Shown piece by piece: positions 24,646 to 35,726 of a DNA stretch of 64,000 nucleotides (positions are counted from its first letter, which is position 1; the number at the start of each line of letters is the position of its first letter). The position numbers were made by a program, and so were the translations under genes. The stretch is taken from contig CALAEX010000066.1 in the NCBI GenBank assembly GCA_937891165.1, positions 1-64,000 of the forward strand. Direction: 5' to 3'. The stretch is from an uncultured Lachnospiraceae bacterium (lineage in GTDB: Bacteria; Bacillota; Clostridia; Lachnospirales; Lachnospiraceae). A model generated the notes under the pieces. That model saw only the letters and a list, made by a program, of their open reading frames with translations. It was not told the DNA's origin and did not search any database.

Positions 24646-27600
24646 ATGGCGGGTAACGAAATCAAGGTTTCAAATACCTATAAGCAGAAAAACGGAGCTA
24701 AGCTAAATGCGCAATGGCTTAGAAACGCTACAAGATCATTAGGTTCGAACTCAATGTCTGTATTACAAGACATTAGCCCTAATATCTATAATGCTGCAGA
24801 AAGTGCAGTTGCTGTTACAAAAGCAATCCGTCGTACCAAAGTATCTTCTAATACTATAGCAAGAGCTATGGATAACAATAAGTATGTGAAGATGGGTAAG
24901 CGTGCTCTTAGTAACGCAATGAAAGATTTAAAAAGTGGAAACTTCAATAATACAACACGAGGTAGTGGTGGTTCTGAAGATGTAGATACGACATATCATT
25001 TTGGTGATGATAGTGAATCTTCAGGTAGTGAAGGTCAAATCCACACAACGATAAACTTTAATCCAGAAGGGTTAAATAATATCAATAACTCAATTGTGCA
25101 ACAAACAAAATACCAGATGCAAGCATCTCAGGCAAATATTGATACTATGGTTGCAACATCGAGTGCAATGATGGCAATGAACCAGAGAAATGCAGAAGCA
25201 TCTTTAAATATGTTAAATAATATTAATAATAGCTTACAGGCTATTATTAAATATAATAACGAAAATATGACAAAATTCATCACTTCTAGTATGACATACT
25301 ATGAGATGATGGGTAAAGCATACACATCAACTGAAAAGAAAAGAGATGAAAAAATAACAGGAACGGATCTTGTTGATAAGAGGGGTAACTTATCCAAGGG
25401 TAAATTATCAGCGATATTAAAACAAAATCTAAAAGCTGCATATCAAGAATCTCAGCTTGGTGGTATGCTTGAAATGGTGGATAACTTCTCTGATGAAATC
25501 GTGAAGAATCCATTATCTTTTGTAACAAAACATCTGATTGAAAAATCTATTCCGAAAGCATTAAAAGAATCTACAAAGCAGTTAGATAAAACGTTTGGTA
25601 ACTTTGTTACTGAAATGCTGCTTCGCACTTCTAAGAAACTTATGGATAACCCTGGAGAACTTGGATTAAAAGGATTCCTCGGTAGAGTATTAAATATCGA
25701 TGTAGAGCGTACAAAAGAGTTTAAATTTGCAGGTAAAATCAATACCGATGCTGCTAAATTCGACAAAATAACGCATCATGCTATATCTGCAGAGATACCT
25801 AAATATCTTAGGGAAAGTACGGCATACTTGAGACAACTTGTTATGTTAAATGGAGGAGACCCCGAGAGAGCTCTTAAAGGTTCTCAAATATTTAACAGAG
25901 ATACTGGTTCTTATGAACGTTACGGTGATTTTGGTAAATACCTTTTAGGTTCTATCAATACTGCTGTAACTAGAAGTATGCGTGAATCCGATTTTGGTAA
26001 ATCTTTAGATAAAGTTGGACGTAGTAATCTTGTAAAAGATAGCCAGAAAGATGCTTACGATAAATTATTAGACAACTTCTTTATTGCTTTAGAAAGAGAA
26101 GAAGGAAATGTTGACATCTCTAAACGTGGTGAAGATAGTGATGTTTCTAGAATCATGGCTAGTTTGTCTGGAGATAAAGGATTAAAACGAATTCTAGAAG
26201 AATCTGTTTATGCTTCCTTTGCTAATGGACGTGCTGGTATGGGTGTTAACGCAGCAAGACTTCATGCAAAGTCTGCTCGTAATAAACGTATTTCTGAATT
26301 AGAAGAAACTAATTTAGCAGAATTATCTGGGCTGGTAAAAACTGACCAGACGATTGATGATGCGTTAGCTTCTGTTCTTTATGGAACAGACGGCAAAACT
26401 ACAAGAACTCAAAGTTACACTCCAACCTCTATGCTTGGTAGACTATCTACCATCGAAAGATTATTGGATAGAGGTATCAACGTTCAAGTAGTTGGCAACG
26501 AAGGATTCGAATCTATTCATAAAGGTGTTCGAGGTCCTAAAACTGATAGAAAAAATGACGCTACTCCAAGTAATCGTCCAACAGAAGGTGATGCTTCTGA
26601 TATTTCAGCTGAAGATTTGGCTAAAGGTATTAATGATGCTATGGGTGATGTAGCCTCTACTGATAATAGCGGTAAAGGAGGATTTATCATCAATGCTCAA
26701 AACCATATCGGTAATATTATGCATCACATCGTTCGTGGTGATACTAGTGCTATTTATGCTGAAATGGGTGCTATGTTTGGTTCTGGACTTATGAGTCTTG
26801 GACAAAAAATGAACGATTCTGTTTTAACTCCAATGAAGAAATTTATCTTTGGAGAAAAGGATGGAAAAGAATTCTCTATTACTGGTAAAGTAAAAGAGAT
26901 GTTTGGTAATTTAAAATCCGATATGGCTGAGTTTGTTCTTGGACCTAAAGGAGAAGATGGAAAACGTGATGGAAAGAAAGCTACCGTTATGGGATTTTTA
27001 CATGAAGGTATGGAATCCATGGCGAAATCTCTCTTTGGTGAAGAGAAATCTTTCGATGAGATTAAAGAACAGATTCGACAGAAAGTACAAAAAAATTCTG
27101 AAACTGGATTAAAAGGTGCAATCATTGGTGGTGGTCTTGGACTTGCTAGTGGAGGTATATTAGGTACTTTAGTGGGTGGTCCTTTAACTGGAGCATTCCT
27201 CGGAACTGCTACAGCAATTGCTTCCAAATCAAAAGGATTCCAGAAATTCGTTTTTGGTAATGTGATTGATGATGAAGGTAATGTTGTTGAAAAGACTGGT
27301 AAAGGATTAATTTCGGATGCAACTCAGACTTTCTTTAAAGACCATAAATCTGATATCGTAGGAGCTGCTGGTATTGGTGCTGTTGGAGGCATGTTAACTG
27401 GTGGTGGTTTACTTGGAACTATGGTTGGTGGTCCGCTTGCTGGAGCATTACTTGGTTCTGCAGTAGGAATTGCTAAGAATTCCAAAACATTCCAAAAGTT
27501 TGTATTTGGTGAAGAAGTTACTGATGAAAAAACTGGTCAAAAGAAAAAGATTGGTGGTATTTTAAGTGCCTTCAATAGAGCATTCAGTGATGCAAATCCA

Positions 27601-30600
27601 CAGAACAAAAGACCAGGACGTGAATTAGTCGCTCGTGGTACTGTAGGAGCTGGAGCTGGTTTACTTCTTAGTATGTTCACCCCACTTGGACCAATTGGTG
27701 GGGCTGCTTTAGGACTTGCTGGTTCTATGGTTGCTTCTAAAGACAAGTTCCATGAACTTCTTTTTGGTAAAGAAGAAGATAAAGGAAAAGGTACCAATGA
27801 AGGTTTAGTGAATAGATTAGGTGCTCAAATTTCTAAAACCGTCGTAGCACCTTTGGCAAATATTGCTAAAAATGCTTTAATGGATGTTAGAGATGCTGTC
27901 TTTGATAAAGTATTGTCTCCTATCGTAGATTTAGCAGAACCACTTGCTGGTATGGCTAGGAGATTATACGATAAAGTGGAAGAAAAAGTATCTGGTGTTT
28001 TTGATACTTTGAAATCTAAACTTTTTAATGTGGCGAAAGGTATCGGTAACTTATTTAGAGCTGGAATCAATAAAGTTTTAAATAGAGATAGTGATAAACC
28101 TAGTCTTATTGGTGGTGCTTTAAATATTATTAGTGGTGGTGCTAGAAAAGCTAGCGATGTAATGAGAGCTAGCAATGCCAAAGCGTCATCTAAGAAATGG
28201 TTTGATCCATCTTTTAGAACCACAAATGAATTTAAAGATAAATATCAGGCAATGATGACCGAATGGGATAATTTAAGTCCTGAAGAAAGACAGAAATTCA
28301 AATCACTTAAGAATTTCGAAAAAGAATATGCCAAACGTGCTTTCTATTATGGTGGTAATAGTAGAAGTGCTATGAGAAAATCTGCTGAAGATAGAAAGAA
28401 AGATCGTTTAGAGAGACAAGCTGAACAGAAAGAAATTACCAATCGTGAAAACTTAATTACGCGTCTTACGGGTGGAAAATACTCTACCGATAGTGAAGAA
28501 GCTAGAAAAGCTGCTTTGGATGCTTATAAGAAGAGTCGTGGTTATAAACGTGGTAAAGGTATGGCTGGATTTGATGACGCCACAGTTCAGAAATTATTAT
28601 CACCAATGACTGCTCAAGGTGCAACAGTTGAAAATGAACAACTTGATGAATTAAAAGAGCAGAATAGTAAGCTTGATAGTCTTATTGGTGGTGTAGCTGC
28701 TATCATAAGCACTATTACAGGTGCTCCTGTAAGATTAGCAAAAAGTGGATTTAAAACGTTTACTGGTGGTATTAAAGATACAATCAATGAACGTAGACAA
28801 AGTAAAGACGACCACGATGCCATGATGGATGACATCATGAATAGTTCTCGTACTACTGAGAATTGGATTCGAATGGAAGGTGAAAAAGCTTTCAATGGAA
28901 ACAGAAAAGATTTCAGTTTCCATATTTCGAAAAAAGAATATAAACGTCTTAAACGTTATTCCAAAAATCCAAATAGTGTCTATTATCAGATGGCTAATGA
29001 GATTTTGGATGAAAACGCTGATCCAGAAAGAAGAAAACGATTATATGAAGATTATCTTAAAGGTAGAGAAGAAAGAAAACAAGAAAGACAGGATGCTCGT
29101 GATACTCATGTAGGAAATATTAGACGTGCTTATAGAAATACCAATGACATTATTCGTGGTGGATATGCTATTGGTACAAAGAATGCTACACCTGGTGTTC
29201 ATCGTGTCGGCGAACAAGGAGTGGAGCTTATTTATTTTAATGGTGGTGAAAGAGTTTACTCTAATAATGAATTACTTAATGTAAGACTTGTTGATGTAGA
29301 ACCTAATGCCGCTAAAGTAATGAATACTAATGGAGAACAGAAAGTTGTTCTCGTTGGACAGAATGGATTACTTGCAACTTATGGAACAACTGCCAGACTC
29401 GATGCTAAGACAGATAATAAATCCAGAATTGAAAAAGCATTAAAAGACCCTAAATCCTTAATCAGTTACGACTGGGTTAAATCTGATAATGGTGACGATG
29501 ATGGAGGAGATGGTGGTGACGGAGGAGATGATGACGAAAAGAAATCTCTTCTGGATAAATTAGGAGAAGTTGCAGGAAATCTTGGAAAAGCTTTACTTGC
29601 AGGTGGTGGAATTGCTGCTTTATTTAAACTTCTCAATAGTGAAAAATTCCAAGAGTTCTTAGAGAACTTTGGTGTGGTAGCAGAACGTTCTGCTGAAACT
29701 GTAGGAGAAATGAATGATATTGGCGGAAACACTGGTGGAACGGATATTCCTACAGCAACTGGAAATGTAATCAGTAGATTGCTTAGTGGATATTTCTTTA
29801 CAGATAAAGAAGGTAATGTAGATGGTATAGGAAAATCTTTAATGAGGGGTTCTAGACAGGTGATGAAAACTGCTCTATTCGGCAGAAGTTTTAGACCGAT
29901 GGATATCATTAAGCATCCATTCAAAACCATCAAAGGAATACCAGATGCTATTAGTAAATTAAAACACCCGATTAAAAATTCCACATTCTATCAACAGGTT
30001 AATGGTGGATCAAAAGTTGTTAAAGGTTTCTTATCCGGTGGAGTCGATGAAGCGAATGAATATGTTGTTGAAACTGTGAGTAATATGACTCGTAAAGGTA
30101 AAGGTCTATTTGGTAATACTAACTTAATAGACATAATGAAAGAGAAGAAACCGACACAAGCAGCGGACAATGTAGTTGACTTTGCTGCCGAACGAGCTAA
30201 ACGAGGAGCTGCCCAAAAAGGAACGCAAAAAGCGGTTCAGGAGGGTGCTCAAAAAGCTGCCGTTGAAGCGGCACAAAAAGCAGCTGTTGAAACTGCACAA
30301 AAAACCACACAAGAGGGTATTCTGGAATTTTGTGAAAAAGCTATCAAAGAAGCTATGCAAAATATTACACAGTCTTTAACTGAGAGACTTGGTAAAACTT
30401 CTGGTGGTAAAATTGTAAAAGCGTTAGCTACAAAAACTGATAACGTTATTAAACTTTTGAAAAAAGCTACTGTAGGTCCATTGGCTGAATTTGTAGGAAA
30501 GAAACTTGCTAAACTTGGTACTTTTGTCGGTACTAATGCTGCAGTTGCTGCTACTGGTATCGGTGTTCTTGGTATCTTGGCAAAAGATGCTATCTGGATG

Positions 30601-33507
30601 ACTTGTGGAGCTATTAACAGTGCAGGAAAAGGTGGGGCTGCAAGACTCTTTAAATGTGAACAAGATGCTGTTGACTGGAAGATGAGATTAATCGCTTCTT
30701 CAGTTGCCGCACTTGCTGAAACAACACCTGGTACTGTAGTAGATATTATAAATGAAATTGTTGTTGCTTGTTGTAGTTATGACTTCATTTGCGACTTTGC
30801 AACATCAATATATCTTACATTATCTAACGACGAAAAAGATAAAATACTTCTTAACTCCCAGAATGCTTTAAAAACTGATTATAAAGCATACCATGAAAGT
30901 ACTTTGGAAAAAGAATGGAACGCTTGGAAAACAGATGGAGTTGATGAAGATAAATCATTGACTTTGGATCAGTTTAAAGAAAAAGTTAAAACTGGCAAAA
31001 TCCAAGCAGACATTATGAGCTTTGACGAATACAATGATGATGTTAATAAGACATTCGGTGCACATGCTTGGGATGCTACTGTTGGAGTAGCAAAAGACTT
31101 TGCAAAAGCTGCATCAAATATGGGGGTTTCTAAAACAACCACAACCAATGCTACTGTAACTGGTGCAAATACATATAAAGCTTCAAACTATACAACTGGT
31201 ACTGCAACAACAAGTTCTACCACATATAGTGCGAAACCTAATATGGGTATGGGTTATGGTGGAAGAGGTAATATACCATTTTATTCACAAAAAGACCCTA
31301 GATGGAGCATGATGCCTTATGAACAAGGTGGTTATGGCGAAACTATGGGTAATGCAGGTTGTGGACCTGCTGCATTTGCGATGGCTGCTTCTGGAGCCGG
31401 AGCTAAAATTGACCCAGTTCAATCTGCTATGTTGATGAAATCGGTTGGTGCTAGAGACCATACTGGAACTAACTGGAATGGAATTAACGCTGCTGCAGGA
31501 AGAATTGGACTTAACTCAGTAATGAGTAGAAACCCATCTACACAATTTGTAGATTCGCAGTTAGCTGCTGGTAAACCAGTAATTCTTTCTGGTCGTTCTG
31601 GTGGATATGGTGAAAATACTCCATTTACTTCACAAGGGCATTATGTCGTAGCAACTGGTAAAGATTCCAATGGTAATTATATCATTAACGACCCTAACTA
31701 TAGGGGAGGACAATCAAGACGTTATAACAAACGTGATATTATGAGAGAAACTGGAGCCGCTTGGGGCTTTGGTGGACGCGGTTTAGCTGGTGAAGGAAAC
31801 GGAGCTATAGATAGAAAAGAATACAATAAAATTGTAGAAAAAGAAAGAAATCTTGAAAAATGGATTAGTATCTGTAGAGCAGTTAAACAAATTATTGCAA
31901 ACTATGGTGTAGGGTATAGTACTTCAAATCATGTAGATGTAACACTGGATGGAAAAACCGTTAAGAACAGAACCGACTGTTCCGGATATGTTTGTACATG
32001 TCTTAACTTCTATGGTATTGATAATCCGGGTTGGATGAAGTTTACAGATATGAGTAACTCTACATTATTAAATGCTGGTTTTGCACCACAAAGATTCCAA
32101 TCATTCGATGGGCTTAAAGAAGGTGATATTGTTGCCAACCCTAAACATGTAATGATTTTTGCATATACACAAAATGGAAAACGTTTCTATTATAACTGCG
32201 GAAGTGATAATAGTAACAACAGTCCAACACCAACAGATTATACATCATTCAACCCTACAGTTATCTGGAAACCAGGTGCTGAAGGTGCTGCTGCTATTTC
32301 TAATGTAGTAGGTGGCGAAATGGGTGATGTGAGCTATGGAGCAAATAGTGGAACAAATAGTACGACAAGTACCGGTTCTTCTGCACTTGGATTCTTTGGA
32401 AAGATTTCCACATTCTTCTCTGAACTTGGAAATAGGGCAATTGAAGGTATCACAACTGGAAATTGGAATATGGACTGGTCTGGAGTATTTGATAGTGGAG
32501 CCACTTCTGGTGGAGCTTATACAGGTTCTTCATGGAATGGTACATCTACAGGAATAAATCCTTCTGCAGCAAAAGGTGTTGTAACCGGTAGTGCTGATGA
32601 AAAAGAATTATTTGAGAAATTAACCAGTAGTGCTTTCGGTCTTACAAAAGCTGGAGCTTCTGGACTTATGGGTAATCTTTATGCAGAATCTGGTCTTAAA
32701 CCAAATAATATGGAAAACTCATACGAATCTAAATTAGGATTAAATGACATTACCTACACCAATGCGGTAGATAATGGAAGTTATACTAACTTTGTTAATG
32801 ACAGAGTTGGTTATGGATTGGCTCAGTGGACATCTGCTGGTAGAAAACAAGGATTGATTGATCTTGCTAGAAGAAAAGGTCATTCTATCTCTAGCACAGA
32901 TGTACAAACAGAACACTTGATAAATGAACTTAAGTCCAGTTATAAGAAAACATACGGCATTCTTACTACAACAAATAATGTACGTGAAGCATCCGATATA
33001 GTTCTTCATGACTTTGAAAGACCTGCAGATCAATCTGCAGCAATGGAAGAAAGACGAGCTTCTAATGGTATGGCATATTATGAAAAATATGCTAATATGT
33101 CTGATACAAATACTGATATGACAAAGAAAGATTTCATCAATACTATCGAAGCCGATAAGGCTACTGGTGGTTATGGGGATTCTGTTTATACAAGTATCAA
33201 TAATCCTAATAAAAATACATTAAAATACCAAGAAGGTGGACACGGTACTGCTAACGATGAAAGTGTTATAGTTTATCTTAAACAAATCCTTCAAGTACTG
33301 GGAGAATCTTCTGATAAGTTAAATGCATTGAATTATTTGAAAAACATCAGTAATTCAGCGGGAGGTAGAGGAGGAAATGTGACTAATAATACATTTATTG
33401 GTCAAAAGAACCCATCTCCAGTAAAGCATAGTGAACCTATCCCAATTCCAAAAACAGATTCTGCTAAATATACAATCGCTCAAAAGATTGCAAGAGGTGG
33501 TTTATAA
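24646..33507 (+). CDS. Tail tape-measure protein with three wall hydrolases
   Basis: 2954 residues. It sets tail length and travels through the tail during DNA entry. The N-terminal third is helical. Residues about 820-1010 hold three copies of a Gly-rich hydrophobic segment (IGGGLGLASGGILGTLVGG, GGGLLGTMVGGPLAGALLG and a weaker third), each followed by FQKFVFG or FHELLFG. A further hydrophobic region lies at about 1945-2040. A GVHRVGEQGVELIYFNGGE motif typical of tape measures is near 1525. Three enzymes follow: a C39-like peptidase (FYSQKDPRW, Cys in GCGPAAFAM about 2237, His in GHYVVATG, Asp in INDP), an NlpC/P60-like domain (Cys in RTDCSGYVC about 2445, His in PKHVMIFA about 2500) and a tail lysozyme (ESGLKPNNM about 2680, GYGLAQWTS). 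ATG 24646 has GGAAGTG upstream; the ATG at 24628 lacks one. Confidence 0.92.
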   Translation: MAGNEIKVSNTYKQKNGAKLNAQWLRNATRSLGSNSMSVLQDISPNIYNAAESAVAVTKAIRRTKVSSNTIARAMDNNKYVKMGKRALSNAMKDLKSGNFNNTTRGSGGSEDVDTTYHFGDDSESSGSEGQIHTTINFNPEGLNNINNSIVQQTKYQMQASQANIDTMVATSSAMMAMNQRNAEASLNMLNNINNSLQAIIKYNNENMTKFITSSMTYYEMMGKAYTSTEKKRDEKITGTDLVDKRGNLSKGKLSAILKQNLKAAYQESQLGGMLEMVDNFSDEIVKNPLSFVTKHLIEKSIPKALKESTKQLDKTFGNFVTEMLLRTSKKLMDNPGELGLKGFLGRVLNIDVERTKEFKFAGKINTDAAKFDKITHHAISAEIPKYLRESTAYLRQLVMLNGGDPERALKGSQIFNRDTGSYERYGDFGKYLLGSINTAVTRSMRESDFGKSLDKVGRSNLVKDSQKDAYDKLLDNFFIALEREEGNVDISKRGEDSDVSRIMASLSGDKGLKRILEESVYASFANGRAGMGVNAARLHAKSARNKRISELEETNLAELSGLVKTDQTIDDALASVLYGTDGKTTRTQSYTPTSMLGRLSTIERLLDRGINVQVVGNEGFESIHKGVRGPKTDRKNDATPSNRPTEGDASDISAEDLAKGINDAMGDVASTDNSGKGGFIINAQNHIGNIMHHIVRGDTSAIYAEMGAMFGSGLMSLGQKMNDSVLTPMKKFIFGEKDGKEFSITGKVKEMFGNLKSDMAEFVLGPKGEDGKRDGKKATVMGFLHEGMESMAKSLFGEEKSFDEIKEQIRQKVQKNSETGLKGAIIGGGLGLASGGILGTLVGGPLTGAFLGTATAIASKSKGFQKFVFGNVIDDEGNVVEKTGKGLISDATQTFFKDHKSDIVGAAGIGAVGGMLTGGGLLGTMVGGPLAGALLGSAVGIAKNSKTFQKFVFGEEVTDEKTGQKKKIGGILSAFNRAFSDANPQNKRPGRELVARGTVGAGAGLLLSMFTPLGPIGGAALGLAGSMVASKDKFHELLFGKEEDKGKGTNEGLVNRLGAQISKTVVAPLANIAKNALMDVRDAVFDKVLSPIVDLAEPLAGMARRLYDKVEEKVSGVFDTLKSKLFNVAKGIGNLFRAGINKVLNRDSDKPSLIGGALNIISGGARKASDVMRASNAKASSKKWFDPSFRTTNEFKDKYQAMMTEWDNLSPEERQKFKSLKNFEKEYAKRAFYYGGNSRSAMRKSAEDRKKDRLERQAEQKEITNRENLITRLTGGKYSTDSEEARKAALDAYKKSRGYKRGKGMAGFDDATVQKLLSPMTAQGATVENEQLDELKEQNSKLDSLIGGVAAIISTITGAPVRLAKSGFKTFTGGIKDTINERRQSKDDHDAMMDDIMNSSRTTENWIRMEGEKAFNGNRKDFSFHISKKEYKRLKRYSKNPNSVYYQMANEILDENADPERRKRLYEDYLKGREERKQERQDARDTHVGNIRRAYRNTNDIIRGGYAIGTKNATPGVHRVGEQGVELIYFNGGERVYSNNELLNVRLVDVEPNAAKVMNTNGEQKVVLVGQNGLLATYGTTARLDAKTDNKSRIEKALKDPKSLISYDWVKSDNGDDDGGDGGDGGDDDEKKSLLDKLGEVAGNLGKALLAGGGIAALFKLLNSEKFQEFLENFGVVAERSAETVGEMNDIGGNTGGTDIPTATGNVISRLLSGYFFTDKEGNVDGIGKSLMRGSRQVMKTALFGRSFRPMDIIKHPFKTIKGIPDAISKLKHPIKNSTFYQQVNGGSKVVKGFLSGGVDEANEYVVETVSNMTRKGKGLFGNTNLIDIMKEKKPTQAADNVVDFAAERAKRGAAQKGTQKAVQEGAQKAAVEAAQKAAVETAQKTTQEGILEFCEKAIKEAMQNITQSLTERLGKTSGGKIVKALATKTDNVIKLLKKATVGPLAEFVGKKLAKLGTFVGTNAAVAATGIGVLGILAKDAIWMTCGAINSAGKGGAARLFKCEQDAVDWKMRLIASSVAALAETTPGTVVDIINEIVVACCSYDFICDFATSIYLTLSNDEKDKILLNSQNALKTDYKAYHESTLEKEWNAWKTDGVDEDKSLTLDQFKEKVKTGKIQADIMSFDEYNDDVNKTFGAHAWDATVGVAKDFAKAASNMGVSKTTTTNATVTGANTYKASNYTTGTATTSSTTYSAKPNMGMGYGGRGNIPFYSQKDPRWSMMPYEQGGYGETMGNAGCGPAAFAMAASGAGAKIDPVQSAMLMKSVGARDHTGTNWNGINAAAGRIGLNSVMSRNPSTQFVDSQLAAGKPVILSGRSGGYGENTPFTSQGHYVVATGKDSNGNYIINDPNYRGGQSRRYNKRDIMRETGAAWGFGGRGLAGEGNGAIDRKEYNKIVEKERNLEKWISICRAVKQIIANYGVGYSTSNHVDVTLDGKTVKNRTDCSGYVCTCLNFYGIDNPGWMKFTDMSNSTLLNAGFAPQRFQSFDGLKEGDIVANPKHVMIFAYTQNGKRFYYNCGSDNSNNSPTPTDYTSFNPTVIWKPGAEGAAAISNVVGGEMGDVSYGANSGTNSTTSTGSSALGFFGKISTFFSELGNRAIEGITTGNWNMDWSGVFDSGATSGGAYTGSSWNGTSTGINPSAAKGVVTGSADEKELFEKLTSSAFGLTKAGASGLMGNLYAESGLKPNNMENSYESKLGLNDITYTNAVDNGSYTNFVNDRVGYGLAQWTSAGRKQGLIDLARRKGHSISSTDVQTEHLINELKSSYKKTYGILTTTNNVREASDIVLHDFERPADQSAAMEERRASNGMAYYEKYANMSDTNTDMTKKDFINTIEADKATGGYGDSVYTSINNPNKNTLKYQEGGHGTANDESVIVYLKQILQVLGESSDKLNALNYLKNISNSAGGRGGNVTNNTFIGQKNPSPVKHSEPIPIPKTDSAKYTIAQKIARGGL

Positions 33508-33534
33508 AAGTACGGAATTGAACATTTAGAAAAA

Positions 33535-33577
33535 CAAATTCATAAGAGAGTCCAACAACTCTCTTATGAATTTTTTG
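33535..33577 (+). terminator. Terminator after tape measure
   Basis: ATTCATAAGAGAGT pairs with ACTCTCTTATGAAT, followed by TTTTTT. Confidence 0.85.
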
Positions 33578-33596
33578 TCAGACGGGGTGAAAAACT

Positions 33597-35099
33597 ATGG
33601 CTGATTATAAAACCAATGTCAGTAATGACAAACGAGCGATGATTAGTAATAACATGCGTTTGTTTGGATTACCATTTCAATTTATAGAATCGGTTGACCC
33701 CAGAATTGAATCTGTGTCAAAAATAATTGGAACTAACTTTGTAGAAAGAATTATTTCTGATGCTCCTACTGTTATGATTATTCCGGGTAAAGCAGTATTT
33801 TTACCAAATGCATCAAATAAGCAAGGAACTGCTCATGCATTATTAGCCGCTGCCCATGGTTCGGTAAGATCATTAACAAATGCATTGGAAGTTCAAAAAG
33901 ATAAGCATATCAGATATTATGATTTTGAAGAGTCATATAATGAATATATTAAATATGTAAATATTATGTGTCGTACAGTTGCTGGTTTCTTAGAGATCAC
34001 AGAAACTATTCAAGAAGGAAAAAATACGGTATCTTTTCAAAGTTATAACTGGAAAAATTACCGTTGGTCATCTGACCAATATTCTTCTGCGGCAGGTTCT
34101 GTAATTCAGAGCGCATGGAGTGCAACTGTCGGTAGTGCTATCGATTTGGCTCGTGGTGTGTGGGGTGGATTGAAAGGTTCTGTAGTCCATGCAGTTAGTT
34201 TAGATGGTGGAGGAGATGGAGATAGAGGAATTACAGGAACAAATAACTTTGTTCAGTTTTATATCGACCCTTCCAGTGGATCTTCTCATAATATGAGTAA
34301 CTCAGTTTCTCAATCGCAGATTAAATCAAGTCTGGATTCGGCTAGTGCAACCGTTAAAGAATTCCAATTTGTTGCTAACTCTGCTGGTATTCAAATGCCA
34401 GAACAGATGGAACAAATGACAGAAAGTGGATTAGATGCCTTAACTGCAAGTTTAGGTGGTGGAGATGGTCCTTTTGGTACAGTAATATCACAGTTACTTG
34501 GAGCTGGTAAAAGTGTGGTTAAAGGTGAAAATATCATCTTACCAGAAATCTATCAGAGTTCTTCAAGTGATATGGATTATACTATTGATATTCATCTTCG
34601 TTCTCCATATGGAAATAAATATTCTGTATATATGGAAGTATTAGTTCCACTTTTACATTTAATTGCACTCACAGTTCCAAAACAGGCTACTGCAAATACA
34701 TTTGGTTCTCCATTCTTAGTAAAGGCGTATTGTCCTGGTGTATTTAATATTAACCTTGGAATTATTGAATCTATGAGTATTTCAAGACCAGCATCTGAAG
34801 ATTGCTATTCAGTGGATGGTCTTCCAACAGAAGTTGATGTACAGCTTCGTATAAAAGATTTATACCATGATTTGTCAATCAGTTCTACAAATGATAGAGC
34901 ATTATTTGTTAATAATACTTCATTGATTGATTATCTTGCCACATTATCAGGTTTGGATTTAATTCAACCACAGATTGATACTAAATTAAACATGATAATT
35001 GCTAATTTTGGTGCAGGGATGCGAGATATTGATGATAACGTAGAATCTTTGATTTTTGACAAAATCGAAAGAACCTTTAGTGGGTTTATTACACTTTAA
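33597..35099 (+). CDS. Putative tail or baseplate structural protein
   Basis: 500 residues directly after the tape measure, the usual place of tail-tip and baseplate genes. The N-terminus (LFGLPFQFIESVDPRIESVS) and the C-terminal block (FGSPFLVKAYCPGVFNINLG, later GLPTEVDVQLRIKDLYHDL) look like ordered structural domains. The middle is rich in Gly, Ser and Gln. No enzyme motif. Starts ATGGCTGATTATAAA after GGGGTG. The role is inferred from place and composition. Confidence 0.55.
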   Translation: MADYKTNVSNDKRAMISNNMRLFGLPFQFIESVDPRIESVSKIIGTNFVERIISDAPTVMIIPGKAVFLPNASNKQGTAHALLAAAHGSVRSLTNALEVQKDKHIRYYDFEESYNEYIKYVNIMCRTVAGFLEITETIQEGKNTVSFQSYNWKNYRWSSDQYSSAAGSVIQSAWSATVGSAIDLARGVWGGLKGSVVHAVSLDGGGDGDRGITGTNNFVQFYIDPSSGSSHNMSNSVSQSQIKSSLDSASATVKEFQFVANSAGIQMPEQMEQMTESGLDALTASLGGGDGPFGTVISQLLGAGKSVVKGENIILPEIYQSSSSDMDYTIDIHLRSPYGNKYSVYMEVLVPLLHLIALTVPKQATANTFGSPFLVKAYCPGVFNINLGIIESMSISRPASEDCYSVDGLPTEVDVQLRIKDLYHDLSISSTNDRALFVNNTSLIDYLATLSGLDLIQPQIDTKLNMIIANFGAGMRDIDDNVESLIFDKIERTFSGFITL

Positions 35100-35115
35100 A
35101 GGAAAAAATAAAATT

Positions 35116-35724
35116 ATGAAAATGGAAACAGAGTATAAACAGGAGTACGGCAGTATTCCAAGAAATCGTTCGGAACGAATTGATGAGTTTATTAAAACTC
35201 ATAACTTAGGAAAGTTTAAAATCTCTATCTTTGATGAGATTAAAAGAATCAATTCGATTCCATGGAAAGAAGAAAAGTTTATTATTTACCTTTTACCGAA
35301 AGGAACGCCAAGACCTAGGTCTACATCCAGAGGTTCTTTTTTCTATGTGAAAGGAGCAAAAGATAATAAGACTTTTTTTAAGAAGCAGCTTATGAATATG
35401 GAAGATTTACCATATATTACAACAGCATGTGAGTTTGAATGTAATTCCTACTTTCCAATTCCAAAAGGAATGAAAGCAATAGAGCAGCTCCTTGCTGAAT
35501 ATGGATTTGTTAGACCAATTAGTAAACCTGATTGGGATAATTTAGGAAAGACTTATTCTGATATGATTCAAGATATTATATTAGATGATGATGCTTTCAT
35601 TATTGACGGGGCTTCCAGAAAATATTATAGTTGGAAACCGAGAATCGAAATCACTATCAAATATATGACAGATTACGATTCTAGTTTCAATAAAAATAAA
35701 ATTCTTAAGAAAGGTAAAAAGTAA
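35116..35724 (+). CDS. rusA: RusA-like Holliday junction resolvase
   Basis: 202 residues. RusA enzymes are dimeric endonucleases that cut four-way DNA junctions and help resolve phage replication and recombination intermediates. The signature is PKGTPRPRS with FFYVKGAKD, then the acidic centre KPDWDNLGK and ILDDDAFIIDG, holding the three catalytic Asp residues, and a C-terminal KYYSWKPRIEITI strand. The 55-residue N-terminal extension (GSIPRNRSERIDEF) is longer than in E. coli RusA. The start at 35116 is preferred; an open frame reaches upstream into the previous gene. The stop is 2 bp before the next ATG. Confidence 0.85.
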   Translation: MKMETEYKQEYGSIPRNRSERIDEFIKTHNLGKFKISIFDEIKRINSIPWKEEKFIIYLLPKGTPRPRSTSRGSFFYVKGAKDNKTFFKKQLMNMEDLPYITTACEFECNSYFPIPKGMKAIEQLLAEYGFVRPISKPDWDNLGKTYSDMIQDIILDDDAFIIDGASRKYYSWKPRIEITIKYMTDYDSSFNKNKILKKGKK

Positions 35725-35726
35725 CT

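Noticed and set aside
26754..28895. Long antisense ORFs within the tape-measure gene
   Set aside because: They are shadows of a strongly coding frame, with no ribosome sites and unlikely composition.
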